NCBI RefSeq assembly: GCF_046271865.1
Contig: NZ_CP176580.1
Span: 4,092,001-4,156,000, forward strand
DNA from: Nitrincola salilacus
GTDB taxonomy: Bacteria; Pseudomonadota; Gammaproteobacteria; Pseudomonadales; Balneatricaceae
DNA length: 64,000 nucleotides
Reading direction: 5' to 3'
The position numbers were made by a program, and so were the translations under genes. This document shows positions 16,736-25,983 of the stretch, in pieces; the stretch's first letter is position 1; each line of letters starts with the position of its first letter. A model generated the notes under the pieces. The model worked only from the letters and a program-made list of their open reading frames with translations. It was not told where the DNA came from and made no database searches.

Positions 16736-17005
16736 TTAGCGGCGCAGACCCAGACGGGCAATCAGCTCCAGGTAACGGTCGGCATCTTTATGCTTCAGAT
16801 AATCCAACAGTTTACGGCGCTGGTTAACCATGCGAATCAGACCACGACGTGAATGGTGATCCTGCTTGTTGATCTTGAAGTGGCTCTGCAGCCCTTCAAT
16901 GTTCGCAGTCAGAAGTGCAACCTGCACCTCAGGGGAACCTGTATCACCAGTTCCACGGCCAAATGAAGCTACGATTTCAGCTTTCTTTTCAACAGTTAAT
17001 GCCAC
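16736..17005 (-). CDS. rpsO: 30S ribosomal protein S15
   Basis: 89 residues, the standard length. GTG start at 17005 preceded by AAGGAG; N-terminus VALTVEKKAEIVASFGRG, with the rRNA-contacting GDTGSPEVQVALL, HSRRGLIRMVNQRRKLLDYL and C-terminal LIARLGLRR. Primary binder of the 16S central domain. Sits between truB and pnp as in most gammaproteobacteria. The 127-bp gap to truB probably holds its own promoter. Confidence 0.98.
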   Translation of the reverse strand: MALTVEKKAEIVASFGRGTGDTGSPEVQVALLTANIEGLQSHFKINKQDHHSRRGLIRMVNQRRKLLDYLKHKDADRYLELIARLGLRR

Positions 17006-17132
17006 TTTTACTCTCCTTAACAATATGCACGCGATCATTAATCGCTGGTTTAAAGTCGCGCTGTACCGGGCATATTTCCAGAACAGCGTCAGAATACAGT
17101 GCAGATTGCATTGTATTCGTTTAACAGGGTGG

Positions 17133-18089
17133 CTATACGTCAGCGGTATTGATCAGCCTTCTGGCTTTCAATACACCCTCCGCATCAACCTCTCCCAAAC
17201 CCAGAAAACGTCTGGATGTTCGTTCAAACAGCCGCAGTTGCTGCCCTGGCTCAAGGCCTTCAAGCCGGCAACTCTGACCGAAAAGTAATCTTTGCGCATC
17301 CTGCTCATCCAGCTCGCAAGCGGGCAGATGATCAATGGCGCTCCAGGGTGGTAATAATAACCCATCCAGATAATCTTGTATGCCCCTATCATCCGTAGGT
17401 TCAGCCAGTTTATCGACTTCCGCCTGCAGCTCTTCAAAGGTCCGCATCATACCGCTGTCATAGGAGCCGGTACTGATGCGATGAAGATGCAAAACATGCG
17501 CTCCACAACCAAGTAACTGGCCCAGATCATCCACAATCGTGCGGATGTAGGTCCCCTTTGAACAGGCTATCTCAATATCCAGCTCATCTCCCCGAATAGC
17601 GATCAGACGGCTCTCACGAATAGTGACACGACGGGGCTTGACCTCGACCTGAACACCTTTACGCGCCAGCTTGTAAAGCGGCTGGCCGTTGTGTTTGAGG
17701 GCAGAGTAGATAGGCGGAACTTGCTCTATCTCTCCCAGAAAATGCTCAGCCAGAAGCTTTTCAACCAGTGCCTGATCAATTGCATCCGAGACAGGTTTGA
17801 CCTCTGTCGCCTCACCTTCTGCATCACAGGTATCCGTGCGTACACCCAGTTTAGCCGTGGTCAGATAACGTTTGTCCGCATCCAGTAGAAACTGCGAGAA
17901 CTTGGTCGCCTCACCCAGACAGATCGGCAGCATGCCAGTTGCCAGTGGGTCAAGCGCTCCGGTGTGGCCGGCCTTGGCAGCGCCGAACAGACGCTTAACA
18001 CGCTGCAGGGCACCGTTAGAGCTGACACCGGCCGGTTTATTAAGCAAAAAGACGCCGTCGATGCGGCGTCCTTTGAGTTTAGCAGCCAA
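17133..18089 (-). CDS. truB: tRNA pseudouridine(55) synthase
   Basis: Forms the T-loop pseudouridine of tRNAs. 318 residues. Catalytic Asp47 in GHTGALDPLATG, plus KRYLTTAKLG and the C-terminal PUA-like segment (about 250-318). TTG start at 18089: AAGGAG lies 7 nt upstream inside the end of rbfA, whose stop is 3 nt away. The N-terminus MAAKLKGRRIDGVFLLNKPAGVSS matches the family, so no ATG alternative is needed. Confidence 0.96.
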   Translation of the reverse strand: MAAKLKGRRIDGVFLLNKPAGVSSNGALQRVKRLFGAAKAGHTGALDPLATGMLPICLGEATKFSQFLLDADKRYLTTAKLGVRTDTCDAEGEATEVKPVSDAIDQALVEKLLAEHFLGEIEQVPPIYSALKHNGQPLYKLARKGVQVEVKPRRVTIRESRLIAIRGDELDIEIACSKGTYIRTIVDDLGQLLGCGAHVLHLHRISTGSYDSGMMRTFEELQAEVDKLAEPTDDRGIQDYLDGLLLPPWSAIDHLPACELDEQDAQRLLFGQSCRLEGLEPGQQLRLFERTSRRFLGLGEVDAEGVLKARRLINTADV

Positions 18090-18092
18090 GTG

Positions 18093-18506
18093 CTACTCCT
18101 TTTCTTCGGTAGAGTCCTGCTCGCCCGGTTCAAGCGCCTGTTCCTGCCGATAAGCCTTCTCAATCAGGCTGTGCAGACGACGTCCCCGGTCTACGCTCTC
18201 ATCAAAATGAAAACGCAGCTGCGGCATGACCCGCAGCTTGATGCTGCGGGACAGTTCTTTGCGCAGAAAACCAGCTGCATTATTCAACACAGCCACCGAC
18301 TCACTCACCACTTCGGACTCATCCTGATCCCCAAGCGGCAAGACCGTCAGATAGATATCGGAGTAGCCAAGATCCTTACTGACCTTGACATAGCTGATAG
18401 TCACCATGCCAAGGCGTGGGTCTTTGATCTCCCGCTGCAGCAGCATGGCCAGATCACGCTGGATCTGGTCGGCTATTCTGTCAGTTCTTTTAAAATCTCG
18501 TGCCAT
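18093..18506 (-). CDS. rbfA: Ribosome-binding factor A
   Basis: 137-residue KH-type 30S maturation factor binding 16S helix 1. ATG start with N-terminus MARDFKRTDRIADQIQRDLA; core signatures DPRLGMVTIS and LRKELSRSIKLRVMPQLRFHFDES; acidic C-terminal tail. Ten bases after infB and 3 nt before truB, in the conserved nusA-infB-rbfA-truB order. Confidence 0.97.
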   Translation of the reverse strand: MARDFKRTDRIADQIQRDLAMLLQREIKDPRLGMVTISYVKVSKDLGYSDIYLTVLPLGDQDESEVVSESVAVLNNAAGFLRKELSRSIKLRVMPQLRFHFDESVDRGRRLHSLIEKAYRQEQALEPGEQDSTEEKE

Positions 18507-18515
18507 ACAACCCCG

Positions 18516-21077
18516 TTACAGACTACGCTGTACCTCTATGGTATCGAAGACCTCAATCTGGTCTCCAACCTTAACATCGTTATAGTTCTTCACCCCGATG
18601 CCACACTCCATGCCCTGACGGACTTCGGCAACCACATCTTTGAAGCGGCGCAGGGATTCCAGCTCGCCTTCGTAAACCACCACGTTATCACGCAGTACGC
18701 GAATACGCTTGTTACGATGGACAGTGCCTTCGATTACCATACAGCCAGCAACCAGACCCAGTTTTGGAGAGCGGAAGACATCACGAACTTCAGCAATACC
18801 AACAATCTCTTCACGATACTCTGGCGAAAGCAGACCAGTCATCGCCTGCTTAACATCATTGATAATGTCGTAAATGATGCTGTAGTAGCGCATCTCGAGC
18901 TCTTCACGCTCAACAATTGCCTTAGCCTGATTATCCGCACGGACGTTAAAGCCGATCAGGATAGCGGAAGAGGCTACTGCCAGGTTCGCATCCGTTTCAC
19001 CGAAGCCACCAATACCACTGGCAACGATGTTGACCTTGACCTCATCAGTCGACAAATCCTCAAGCGCCTGAGTAAGCGCCTCAAGAGAGCCGCGGACGTC
19101 CGCCTTCAGTACGATATTGAGTGACTTGACCTCACCCGCCTGCATATTGGCAAACAGGTTCTCCAGCTTGCTCTTCTGCTGACGCGCCAGTTTGACCTCA
19201 CGGTATTTACCCTGACGGAACAGAGCCACTTCACGCGCTTTCTTCTCGGAAGAAACCACTGTGAACTCATCACCCGCATTAGGTGTACCATCCAGACCGA
19301 GAATCTCAACCGGAATTGACGGGCCTGCCTCATCGACCGGACGACCAGCTTCATCCAACATTGCACGTACACGGCCATGATGGAAACCAGCCAGTACAAT
19401 ATCACCCTTACGCAGAGTGCCGTTCTGAACCAGCAGTGTAGACACCGAACCGCGACCCTTATCAAGACGTGACTCAACAACAACACCCTGAGCCGGAACA
19501 TCATTCTTGGCCTTGAGTTCCAGCACTTCAGCCTGCAACAGAATCGCTTCCAGCAGCTGATCGATACCTTCACCGGTTTTCGCCGATACAGGTACAAACT
19601 GAACGTCGCCACCCCACTCTTCGGAGATGACATCGCGCTGAGACAACTCATTACGCACACGATCCAGATCAGCTTCAGGCTTATCGATCTTGTTGACTGC
19701 AACTACGATCGGAACACCACCAGCTTTGGCATGCTGAATAGCTTCTTCAGTCTGAGGCATCACACCATCATCTGCAGCAACAACCAGCACGACGATATCA
19801 GTCAGCTTGGCACCACGAGCACGCATCGCCGTAAAGGCAGCGTGACCCGGTGTATCCAGGAAGGTCACCATGCCATTTTCTGTTTCGACATGATAAGCAC
19901 CGATATGCTGTGTAATACCACCGGACTCACCCGCAGCCACTTTGGCCTTACGAATATAATCCAACAGCGAGGTCTTACCATGGTCGACGTGACCCATGAC
20001 AGTAACGACCGGAGCACGATCAGTCTCTTCACCCTCGAACTGGAGCATGCTTTCCATCAGCGCATCTTCAACAGCATTTTCCTGCAGCGCTTTCGGCTTA
20101 TGCCCCATCTCTTCAACCACCAGCATGGCGGTATCCTGATCCAGCACCTGGTTGATGGTAGCCATGGCTCCCATCTTGAACATCACCTTGATAACTTCCG
20201 CAGCCTTGACTGACATTTTCTTCGCCAGATCAGCAACTGTGATGCTCTCAGGAACAGTGACCTCATGTACAACCGGCGCTGTCGGTTTTTCGAAACCATG
20301 CTGGTTCTGAGCCCCTCTGCCACCGCGTGCTGATCCTTTCTTACCGCCACGACCACGACGCGCGCCTCGCGCATCGTCATCATCACCTTTACGTACAAAA
20401 GCAGGTTTACCACGGCGCGGAGCGTCATCTTTCTCGGTACGACCGCCGCGACGTTCCGCCTCTTTCTGACGCGGAGCTTTGGCCCGGGCGGGTACTTTTT
20501 TATCTTCGCCATCTGCCGCAGGTGCTGAAGGTGCTGAAGGTGCAACTACATCAGTTGACACAACTGATGCCTTTGCGGTTTCAGCGGTTTCTGCTTTCGC
20601 TTCGGGTGCAGATTTCTGATCGGACTGAGCAACTGCATCAGAGGGAGCGTTAACAGCTTCCGACTGATTCGGCACATCAGACGCCTGTACAACCGGAGTA
20701 TCAACGACTGCCTGAGCATCAACGACTGCCTGACTCTGCTCTTCAGCAGGCTGCTCAGTCTCTTCCAGGTCTGTACGCTTGACATAAGTACGCTTCTTGC
20801 GAACTTCGATATTGACGGTCTTACGCTTACCGGATGCACCTGATACCTTCAACTGCGAAGTCGTCTTACGCTTGAGCGTAATCTTCTTCGGCTCAGCTGA
20901 GTCTCCATCCTGACCGTGCGAACGCTTCAGATAAGACAGCAAAGACTGCCTTTCCACTTCCGTCACATCGGATACTTCTGATTTACCTTGAATACCTGCA
21001 TCTTGCATCTGCTTGAGCAAACGCTCAACGGATACACCAACCACATCGGCAAGCTGCTTAACGGTGACTTCTGCCAT
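18516..21077 (-). CDS. infB: Translation initiation factor IF-2
   Basis: GTPase that brings fMet-tRNA to the 30S subunit. 853 residues from ATG 21077 (MAEVTVKQLADVV), preceded by AAGGGGA; an upstream in-frame start lacks family support. An N-terminal IF2N domain is followed by a long low-complexity Ala/Glu/Lys-Arg linker (about 90-260), a second IF2N segment, the G domain (GHVDHGKTSLLDYIR, DTPGHAAF, NKID) and domains II-IV to the C-terminus. Lies 26 nt after nusA. Confidence 0.98.
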   Translation of the reverse strand: MAEVTVKQLADVVGVSVERLLKQMQDAGIQGKSEVSDVTEVERQSLLSYLKRSHGQDGDSAEPKKITLKRKTTSQLKVSGASGKRKTVNIEVRKKRTYVKRTDLEETEQPAEEQSQAVVDAQAVVDTPVVQASDVPNQSEAVNAPSDAVAQSDQKSAPEAKAETAETAKASVVSTDVVAPSAPSAPAADGEDKKVPARAKAPRQKEAERRGGRTEKDDAPRRGKPAFVRKGDDDDARGARRGRGGKKGSARGGRGAQNQHGFEKPTAPVVHEVTVPESITVADLAKKMSVKAAEVIKVMFKMGAMATINQVLDQDTAMLVVEEMGHKPKALQENAVEDALMESMLQFEGEETDRAPVVTVMGHVDHGKTSLLDYIRKAKVAAGESGGITQHIGAYHVETENGMVTFLDTPGHAAFTAMRARGAKLTDIVVLVVAADDGVMPQTEEAIQHAKAGGVPIVVAVNKIDKPEADLDRVRNELSQRDVISEEWGGDVQFVPVSAKTGEGIDQLLEAILLQAEVLELKAKNDVPAQGVVVESRLDKGRGSVSTLLVQNGTLRKGDIVLAGFHHGRVRAMLDEAGRPVDEAGPSIPVEILGLDGTPNAGDEFTVVSSEKKAREVALFRQGKYREVKLARQQKSKLENLFANMQAGEVKSLNIVLKADVRGSLEALTQALEDLSTDEVKVNIVASGIGGFGETDANLAVASSAILIGFNVRADNQAKAIVEREELEMRYYSIIYDIINDVKQAMTGLLSPEYREEIVGIAEVRDVFRSPKLGLVAGCMVIEGTVHRNKRIRVLRDNVVVYEGELESLRRFKDVVAEVRQGMECGIGVKNYNDVKVGDQIEVFDTIEVQRSL

Positions 21078-21103
21078 AAATGGGTTCCCCTTCTCCGTTG
21101 ACT

Positions 21104-22594
21104 TTACTGTTCGTCGGCGAACCAAGGTGCACGCGCGGTCATAATCAACTGCGCAGCACGCTCTTCGTCGAGCCCTTCAATATCCACAAGATCATCGACA
21201 GACTGTTCTGCGAGATCTTCCATAGTAACCACGCCCTGAGCGGCCAGCTGAAAAGCAAGCGCACGATCCATGCCATCCATCTCCAGCAGATCATCTGCCG
21301 GTTGGGCATCACCAAGCTGCTCTTCACTGGCAATCGCCAGGTTCAACAAAGCATCCTTTGCACGAGCACGGAGCGTTTCAACCAGATCTTCATCGAAATC
21401 TTCGATTTCCAGCATCTCATCGACCGGTACGTAAGCTACCTCTTCCAAAGAGGTAAAGCCCTCATCAACCAGAATAGCTGCAAGATCCTCATCGATATCC
21501 AGATACTTGATGAAGTTCTCAACTACGCCGCCAACTTCAGATTGTTGCTTCGCTTCGGCTTCAGCTTCACTCATGACATTGAGATTCCAGCCGGTCAGTT
21601 CGCTGGCCAGCTTGACATTCTGACCGTTACGACCGATAGCCATTGCCAGCGCTTCTTCAGCAACAGCAACATCCATCGAATGACTGTCTTCATCAATAAC
21701 GATTGACGCCACTTCTGCAGGTGCCATGGCATTGATCACGAGTTGCGCTGCATTATCATCCCAGAGGATGATATCGACACGTTCGCCACCCAGCTCGGTG
21801 GATACAGCCTGCACACGTGAACCACGCATGCCGACACAAGCGCCGACAGGATCAATACGACCATCATTGGTTTTAACGGCAATCTTGGCTCTGATACCAG
21901 GCTCACGCGCTGCTGCACGTATCTCGATAACCTCTTCAGAGATCTCCGGGACCTCCAGACGGAAAAGCTCAACCAGCATTTCCGAACTGGTGCGACTCAA
22001 AATCAACTGAGGACCACGTCCTTCGCTTCTGACTTCAACCAGCACCGCACGGACTCGATCACCCATGCGGAAGCTTTCACGCCCGATCAGGTGTTCACGT
22101 GCAAGCAGCGCTTCAGCGTTGTTACCGAGGTCTATGATAACACTATCTCGTGTCACTTTTTTAACCGTACCGGCAACCAACTCACCGACGCGATCTTTAT
22201 ACTGTTCCACAACCTTGGCACGTTCAGCTTCTCGCACCTTCTGAACAATAACCTGCTTGGCAGTCTGGGCAGCAATACGCCCAAACACTACAGAATCAAT
22301 CTTTTCTTCATGTATATCGCCTGGCTGAAGCGCTGAATCTATATCATGCGCTTCCTGTAACGTCAGCTCTGTTCCCAGCTCAGCCACCTGGTCATTGTCC
22401 ACCACCTTCCAGCGACGGAAAGTATCATAATCCCCCGTTAAACGGTCGATGGACACGCGAATATCCGCCTCTTCGTCGTAGCGCTTTTTAGTTGCCGTTG
22501 CCAATGCCACTTCAATAGCTTCAAAGATGACACCCTTGGGTACATCTTTCTCATTGGAAACCGCTTCAGCAACCAGAAGAATCTCTTTATTCAT
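21104..22594 (-). CDS. nusA: Transcription termination/antitermination factor NusA
   Basis: 496 residues, full length: N-terminal RNAP-binding domain (1-125), S1 domain (about 135-200), two KH domains (to about 345, with GMRGSRVQAVSTELGGERVDI) and two C-terminal acidic AR repeats (about 365-490), the arrangement of long gammaproteobacterial NusA. It acts on pausing, intrinsic termination and rRNA antitermination through boxA, sites of which occur in the rRNA operon of this window. Between rimP and infB. Confidence 0.98.
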   Translation of the reverse strand: MNKEILLVAEAVSNEKDVPKGVIFEAIEVALATATKKRYDEEADIRVSIDRLTGDYDTFRRWKVVDNDQVAELGTELTLQEAHDIDSALQPGDIHEEKIDSVVFGRIAAQTAKQVIVQKVREAERAKVVEQYKDRVGELVAGTVKKVTRDSVIIDLGNNAEALLAREHLIGRESFRMGDRVRAVLVEVRSEGRGPQLILSRTSSEMLVELFRLEVPEISEEVIEIRAAAREPGIRAKIAVKTNDGRIDPVGACVGMRGSRVQAVSTELGGERVDIILWDDNAAQLVINAMAPAEVASIVIDEDSHSMDVAVAEEALAMAIGRNGQNVKLASELTGWNLNVMSEAEAEAKQQSEVGGVVENFIKYLDIDEDLAAILVDEGFTSLEEVAYVPVDEMLEIEDFDEDLVETLRARAKDALLNLAIASEEQLGDAQPADDLLEMDGMDRALAFQLAAQGVVTMEDLAEQSVDDLVDIEGLDEERAAQLIMTARAPWFADEQ

Positions 22595-22627
22595 ACCACT
22601 GCCTCGCCTGAAAACATCTGTAATTTT

Positions 22628-23083
22628 TTACACCTGGGGCACTACATTGGCGCGATCTATATAGTCAATCGGCAGCACATACTCTTCGCTGTCGATCACA
22701 AGAAGTATCTCGTCACCCTCAACGCCATTGAGGAGCCCCTTGAATTTGCGCCTGCCATCAAATGGCACGCGCAATCGAATATTAATTATGTGTCCCACAT
22801 AAGCCTTGAACTGCTCAAGAGTAAACAGCGGGCGGTCCATACCCGGCGATGATACCTCAAGAAAATAGTGCTCTTTAATCGGATCTTCCACATCCATGAC
22901 TGCACTGACCTGATGACTGACCGCAGCACAATCATCAACCGTGATGCCATTCGGACTTTCAATAAAAATCCGCAGCGTACTGTTCTTTCCTGCTGCATGA
23001 TACTCGATCCCCCACAGATCGAACCCCAGAGAGGTCACTGTAGGAGAGATCAGATCTTCAAGCTGTTTCAGCTTTACTGACAC
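22628..23083 (-). CDS. rimP: Ribosome maturation factor RimP
   Basis: 151-residue 30S assembly factor. GTG start at 23083 with GAGG 6 nt upstream; N-terminus MSVKLKQLEDLISPTV. Conserved LGFDLWGIEYH, VDDCAAVSHQVSAVMDVED and YFLEVSSPGMDRPL are present. First protein gene of the rimP-nusA-infB-rbfA-truB unit. Two strong terminators lie just upstream, so its promoter must be very close or it depends on read-through from the tRNA genes. Confidence 0.95.
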   Translation of the reverse strand: MSVKLKQLEDLISPTVTSLGFDLWGIEYHAAGKNSTLRIFIESPNGITVDDCAAVSHQVSAVMDVEDPIKEHYFLEVSSPGMDRPLFTLEQFKAYVGHIINIRLRVPFDGRRKFKGLLNGVEGDEILLVIDSEEYVLPIDYIDRANVVPQV

Positions 23084-23112
23084 GTATTACCTCGCCTGAC
23101 TGCTGCCCAAAC

Positions 23113-23140
23113 AAAAAATGGGTCACTACCGGACCCATTT
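23113..23140 (-). terminator. Intrinsic terminator upstream of rimP
   Basis: AAATGGGTC pairs perfectly with GACCCATTT (23116-23124, 23132-23140) and the minus-strand RNA continues in a U-run. Second of two tandem terminators between the tRNA genes and rimP. Confidence 0.85.
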
Positions 23141-23171
23141 CTGACAAGCATATAGCCTTGTTTTATGTACG

Positions 23172-23193
23172 AAAAAGCCCCTGAAAAGGGGCT
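23172..23193 (-). terminator. Intrinsic terminator after tRNA-fMet
   Basis: AGCCCC/GGGGCT stem (23176-23181, 23188-23193) followed on the minus strand by four to five U, about 20 nt beyond the tRNA 3' end. Confidence 0.85.
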
Positions 23194-23212
23194 CTTTCAA
23201 CAACACAATGGT

Positions 23213-23289
<77 letters not shown>

Positions 23290-23337
23290 TCAGAAACAGG
23301 TGCAATATTGTATATAACACCCGCCCGGTTTACAACT

Positions 23338-23423
23338 TGGTGCCGAAGGCCGGACTCGAACCGGCACGAGCTATGCTCACCACCCCCTCAAGATGGCGTG
23401 TCTACCAATTTCACCACTTCGGC
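23338..23423 (-). tRNA. tRNA-Leu (GAG)
   Basis: 86 nt with encoded CCA; acceptor GCCGAAG/CTTCGGC, long class II variable arm, anticodon GAG at 23387-23389. Directly downstream of secG (18-nt gap), as in the E. coli secG-leuU arrangement, so probably cotranscribed and processed. Confidence 0.95.
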
Positions 23424-23441
23424 TAAACTTTAAAACTCTTT

Positions 23442-23801
23442 CTACTGAGCTGTAGGGATATCGCTATCATTTGAGCGCTGCACTTCCAGCGCTGGCAACT
23501 CTTCAACTCGCTCTGCCGCAGACTCAATGAGAGTTGCAGAAGGGATACCCGCATCAAAAACGCTACTTGCCCTCTCCTTGGCAAAAAAAGCCAGACCAAA
23601 ACTTGTTGCGAACAAAATCGCCGCAAAAAGCGCAGTTAGTTTACCCAGAAAATTTCCTGAGCCTCGGCTTCCAAATACTGTTTGCGACGCGCCACCCCCG
23701 AAGGAGGCTCCCGCTTCAGCACCCTTGCCCTGCTGAAGCAGAACAAGTGCGATGATTGCTGCCGCCAGCAACACATGTACAACCAGAATGACTGTTTCCA
23801 T
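23442..23801 (-). CDS. secG: Preprotein translocase subunit SecG
   Basis: 119-residue inner-membrane component of SecYEG with two membrane helices (about 3-22 and 52-72) and the conserved LVLLQQGKGAEAGASFGGGASQTVFGSRGSGNFL loop between them. Start ATG 23801 (METVILVVH) rather than the longer frame that runs into tpiA. The C-terminal ~40 residues are polar and variable. Four bases after tpiA; tRNA-Leu follows. Confidence 0.95.
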   Translation of the reverse strand: METVILVVHVLLAAAIIALVLLQQGKGAEAGASFGGGASQTVFGSRGSGNFLGKLTALFAAILFATSFGLAFFAKERASSVFDAGIPSATLIESAAERVEELPALEVQRSNDSDIPTAQ

Positions 23802-23805
23802 TATC

Positions 23806-24588
23806 TCAACCAACCGCAGCCAGATCTGCCGACGCACGGCAGATTGCCAAAAATTCTTCAGCCTTCAAAGAGGCCCCACCTACCAAACCACCGTCAATAT
23901 CAGGCTGAGCAAATATCGACTCAGCATTCGTGGCATTGACGCTGCCACCGTAAAGAATTCTCATTTTTTGAGCCGAATCTTTACCAGCAAACTCTGCGAC
24001 CACCGCCCTTATCATGGCATGCACTTCTTGCGCCTGATCCGGCGATGCAGTCAAACCAGTACCAATAGCCCATACCGGCTCATAGGCTACAACAACTTTG
24101 CTCAATGCATCAACAGAGAGGGTAGATAAAGCACTTACCACCTGACTGGATACAACTTCAACAAGCTTACCAGCCTGTCTTTGCTCAAGCGTCTCACCGA
24201 CACATAAAACAGGATTCAGACCCGCATCAAGTGCAGCAAGCAACTTTGCAGCGACCACCTCTTCTGTTTCACCGTATCTTGCACGACGTTCAGAGTGTCC
24301 TATAAGAACCCATGAGCAACCTGCATCCTGAAACATTTGAGCTGAACATTCGCCAGTATAAGCGCCATCGGCTTTTTCTGATGAAACATTCTGAGCGCCA
24401 AGCTCTATAAGCGATCCTGCCAACCTCTGTCGAACATCTGCCAGATAAACAGCGGGAGGACATACAACTATATCAACTACGCCTGCGCCCGCCTGCTCAG
24501 CACCGGATACCAAAGCGCTGATCAGCTGCTCATTTGCCGATCTGCGTCCATTCATTTTCCAGTTTGCTGCTACCAGAGCTTTTCGCAT
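23806..24588 (-). CDS. tpiA: Triosephosphate isomerase
   Basis: Interconverts DHAP and glyceraldehyde 3-phosphate. 260 residues. Lys11 (ANWKMNG), His98 (IGHSERR), Glu170 (AYEPVWAIGTG) and the phosphate-binding YGGSV and GGLVGGASL are intact. Positioned between glmM and secG, as in Pseudomonas. Confidence 0.98.
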   Translation of the reverse strand: MRKALVAANWKMNGRRSANEQLISALVSGAEQAGAGVVDIVVCPPAVYLADVRQRLAGSLIELGAQNVSSEKADGAYTGECSAQMFQDAGCSWVLIGHSERRARYGETEEVVAAKLLAALDAGLNPVLCVGETLEQRQAGKLVEVVSSQVVSALSTLSVDALSKVVVAYEPVWAIGTGLTASPDQAQEVHAMIRAVVAEFAGKDSAQKMRILYGGSVNATNAESIFAQPDIDGGLVGGASLKAEEFLAICRASADLAAVG

Positions 24589-24633
24589 TCGCTCGCCCTC
24601 TCAAAAGAGGCGCAAATCTTAACTGAGTGCACC

Positions 24634-25983
24634 TCAAGATACAAGTGTAGAAAGCGCTTTTTCTACATCTTCAGACAGTTCCTGACACAGACTGCGTACC
24701 AGCTCACCATCTTCACCTTCCACCATGACCCGAATCAACGGCTCAGTACCTGACGGGCGCAATAATACGCGCCCACTTGCAGCAAGAACACCTTCAACCC
24801 GACGAACTGCAGCATCTATCTCGGCATTTCCAGCCAGCGATACATCCCTGGGTGTCCTGACATTGATCATCACCTGGGGCAGTTTCTGCATACCCTGCCT
24901 CAATTCAGACAAGGACAGCTCCGAATCTTTCATTGCCTTGAGTACCTGCAAGGCAGCAATGATGCCATCTCCTGTTGTTGTCAGATGCCCGCAAACGATA
25001 TGACCTGAACCCTCCCCTCCCAGCACCCAGCCACGGTCAGCAAGCTGCTCCATGACATAACGATCACCGACACGCGCCCTGACAAATGGAATGTCTGCCC
25101 GAGCAAACGCCTGCTCCAGACCATAGTTCGACATCAAGGTGCCGACAACACCTCCAGAGAGCAGCCCCTGCGATTTCATGGCATTAGCGATGATAAAGAG
25201 AATCTCATCTCCATCGACGGTTTCACCCCGATGATCAACCATAATCAGACGATCACCATCACCATCCAGAGCAACACCGAGATCAGCCCCTTCGGCCAGA
25301 ACAACCTTCTGCAAGCGCTTCACATCTGTTGCACCACAGGACTCGTTGATGTTGACACCATCAGGTGCAGAGGCAATCTCAATGACCTGCGCACCCAGCT
25401 CCTCGAATACATTCGGGGCAACGTGATAGGTCGCACCATTGGCACAGTCGAGCACAATGCGCATGCCTCGCAAGCTGAGATGGCCCGAAATTGTCCCCTT
25501 ACAGAACTCAATATAGCGTCCTGCGGCATCATCTATGCGCCAGGCTTTACCCAGCTCTGCAGATGAAACACAGCTCATATCTGACTGTAGCTGTTCTTCA
25601 ATAGCTAATTCGACCGCATCTGGCAACTTGGTCCCGGCAGCGGAAAAAAACTTGATTCCATTATCCTGGAAAGGATTATGTGAGGCACTGATGACTATTC
25701 CCGCTTCCGCCCTGAAAGTACGCGTCAGATAAGCAATCGCAGGCGTAGGCATAGGCCCGGTTAACATGACATCAACTCCAGCAGCCGAAAGCCCCGCCTC
25801 CAGCGCCGATTCAAACATATATCCAGAAATCCGCGTATCTTTACCAATAACGATTTTGCTGCGTCCACCACGTGCGAAAACACAACCTGCAGCCCACCCC
25901 AGCTTAAGCATGAAATCAGGGGTTATCGGATAAAGGCCCACCTCACCACGTATGCCATCCGTGCCAAAAAAAGCTTTTGTCAT
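24634..25983 (-). CDS. glmM: Phosphoglucosamine mutase
   Basis: Converts glucosamine-6-P to glucosamine-1-P for peptidoglycan and LPS. 449 residues. Phosphoserine Ser101 in ISASHNP, metal loop DGDGDR, sugar loop GEGSGH and phosphate loop RPSGTEPLIRVMVE are present. ATG start overlaps the folP stop by 4 nt, so the two are translationally coupled. Confidence 0.98.
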   Translation of the reverse strand: MTKAFFGTDGIRGEVGLYPITPDFMLKLGWAAGCVFARGGRSKIVIGKDTRISGYMFESALEAGLSAAGVDVMLTGPMPTPAIAYLTRTFRAEAGIVISASHNPFQDNGIKFFSAAGTKLPDAVELAIEEQLQSDMSCVSSAELGKAWRIDDAAGRYIEFCKGTISGHLSLRGMRIVLDCANGATYHVAPNVFEELGAQVIEIASAPDGVNINESCGATDVKRLQKVVLAEGADLGVALDGDGDRLIMVDHRGETVDGDEILFIIANAMKSQGLLSGGVVGTLMSNYGLEQAFARADIPFVRARVGDRYVMEQLADRGWVLGGEGSGHIVCGHLTTTGDGIIAALQVLKAMKDSELSLSELRQGMQKLPQVMINVRTPRDVSLAGNAEIDAAVRRVEGVLAASGRVLLRPSGTEPLIRVMVEGEDGELVRSLCQELSEDVEKALSTLVS

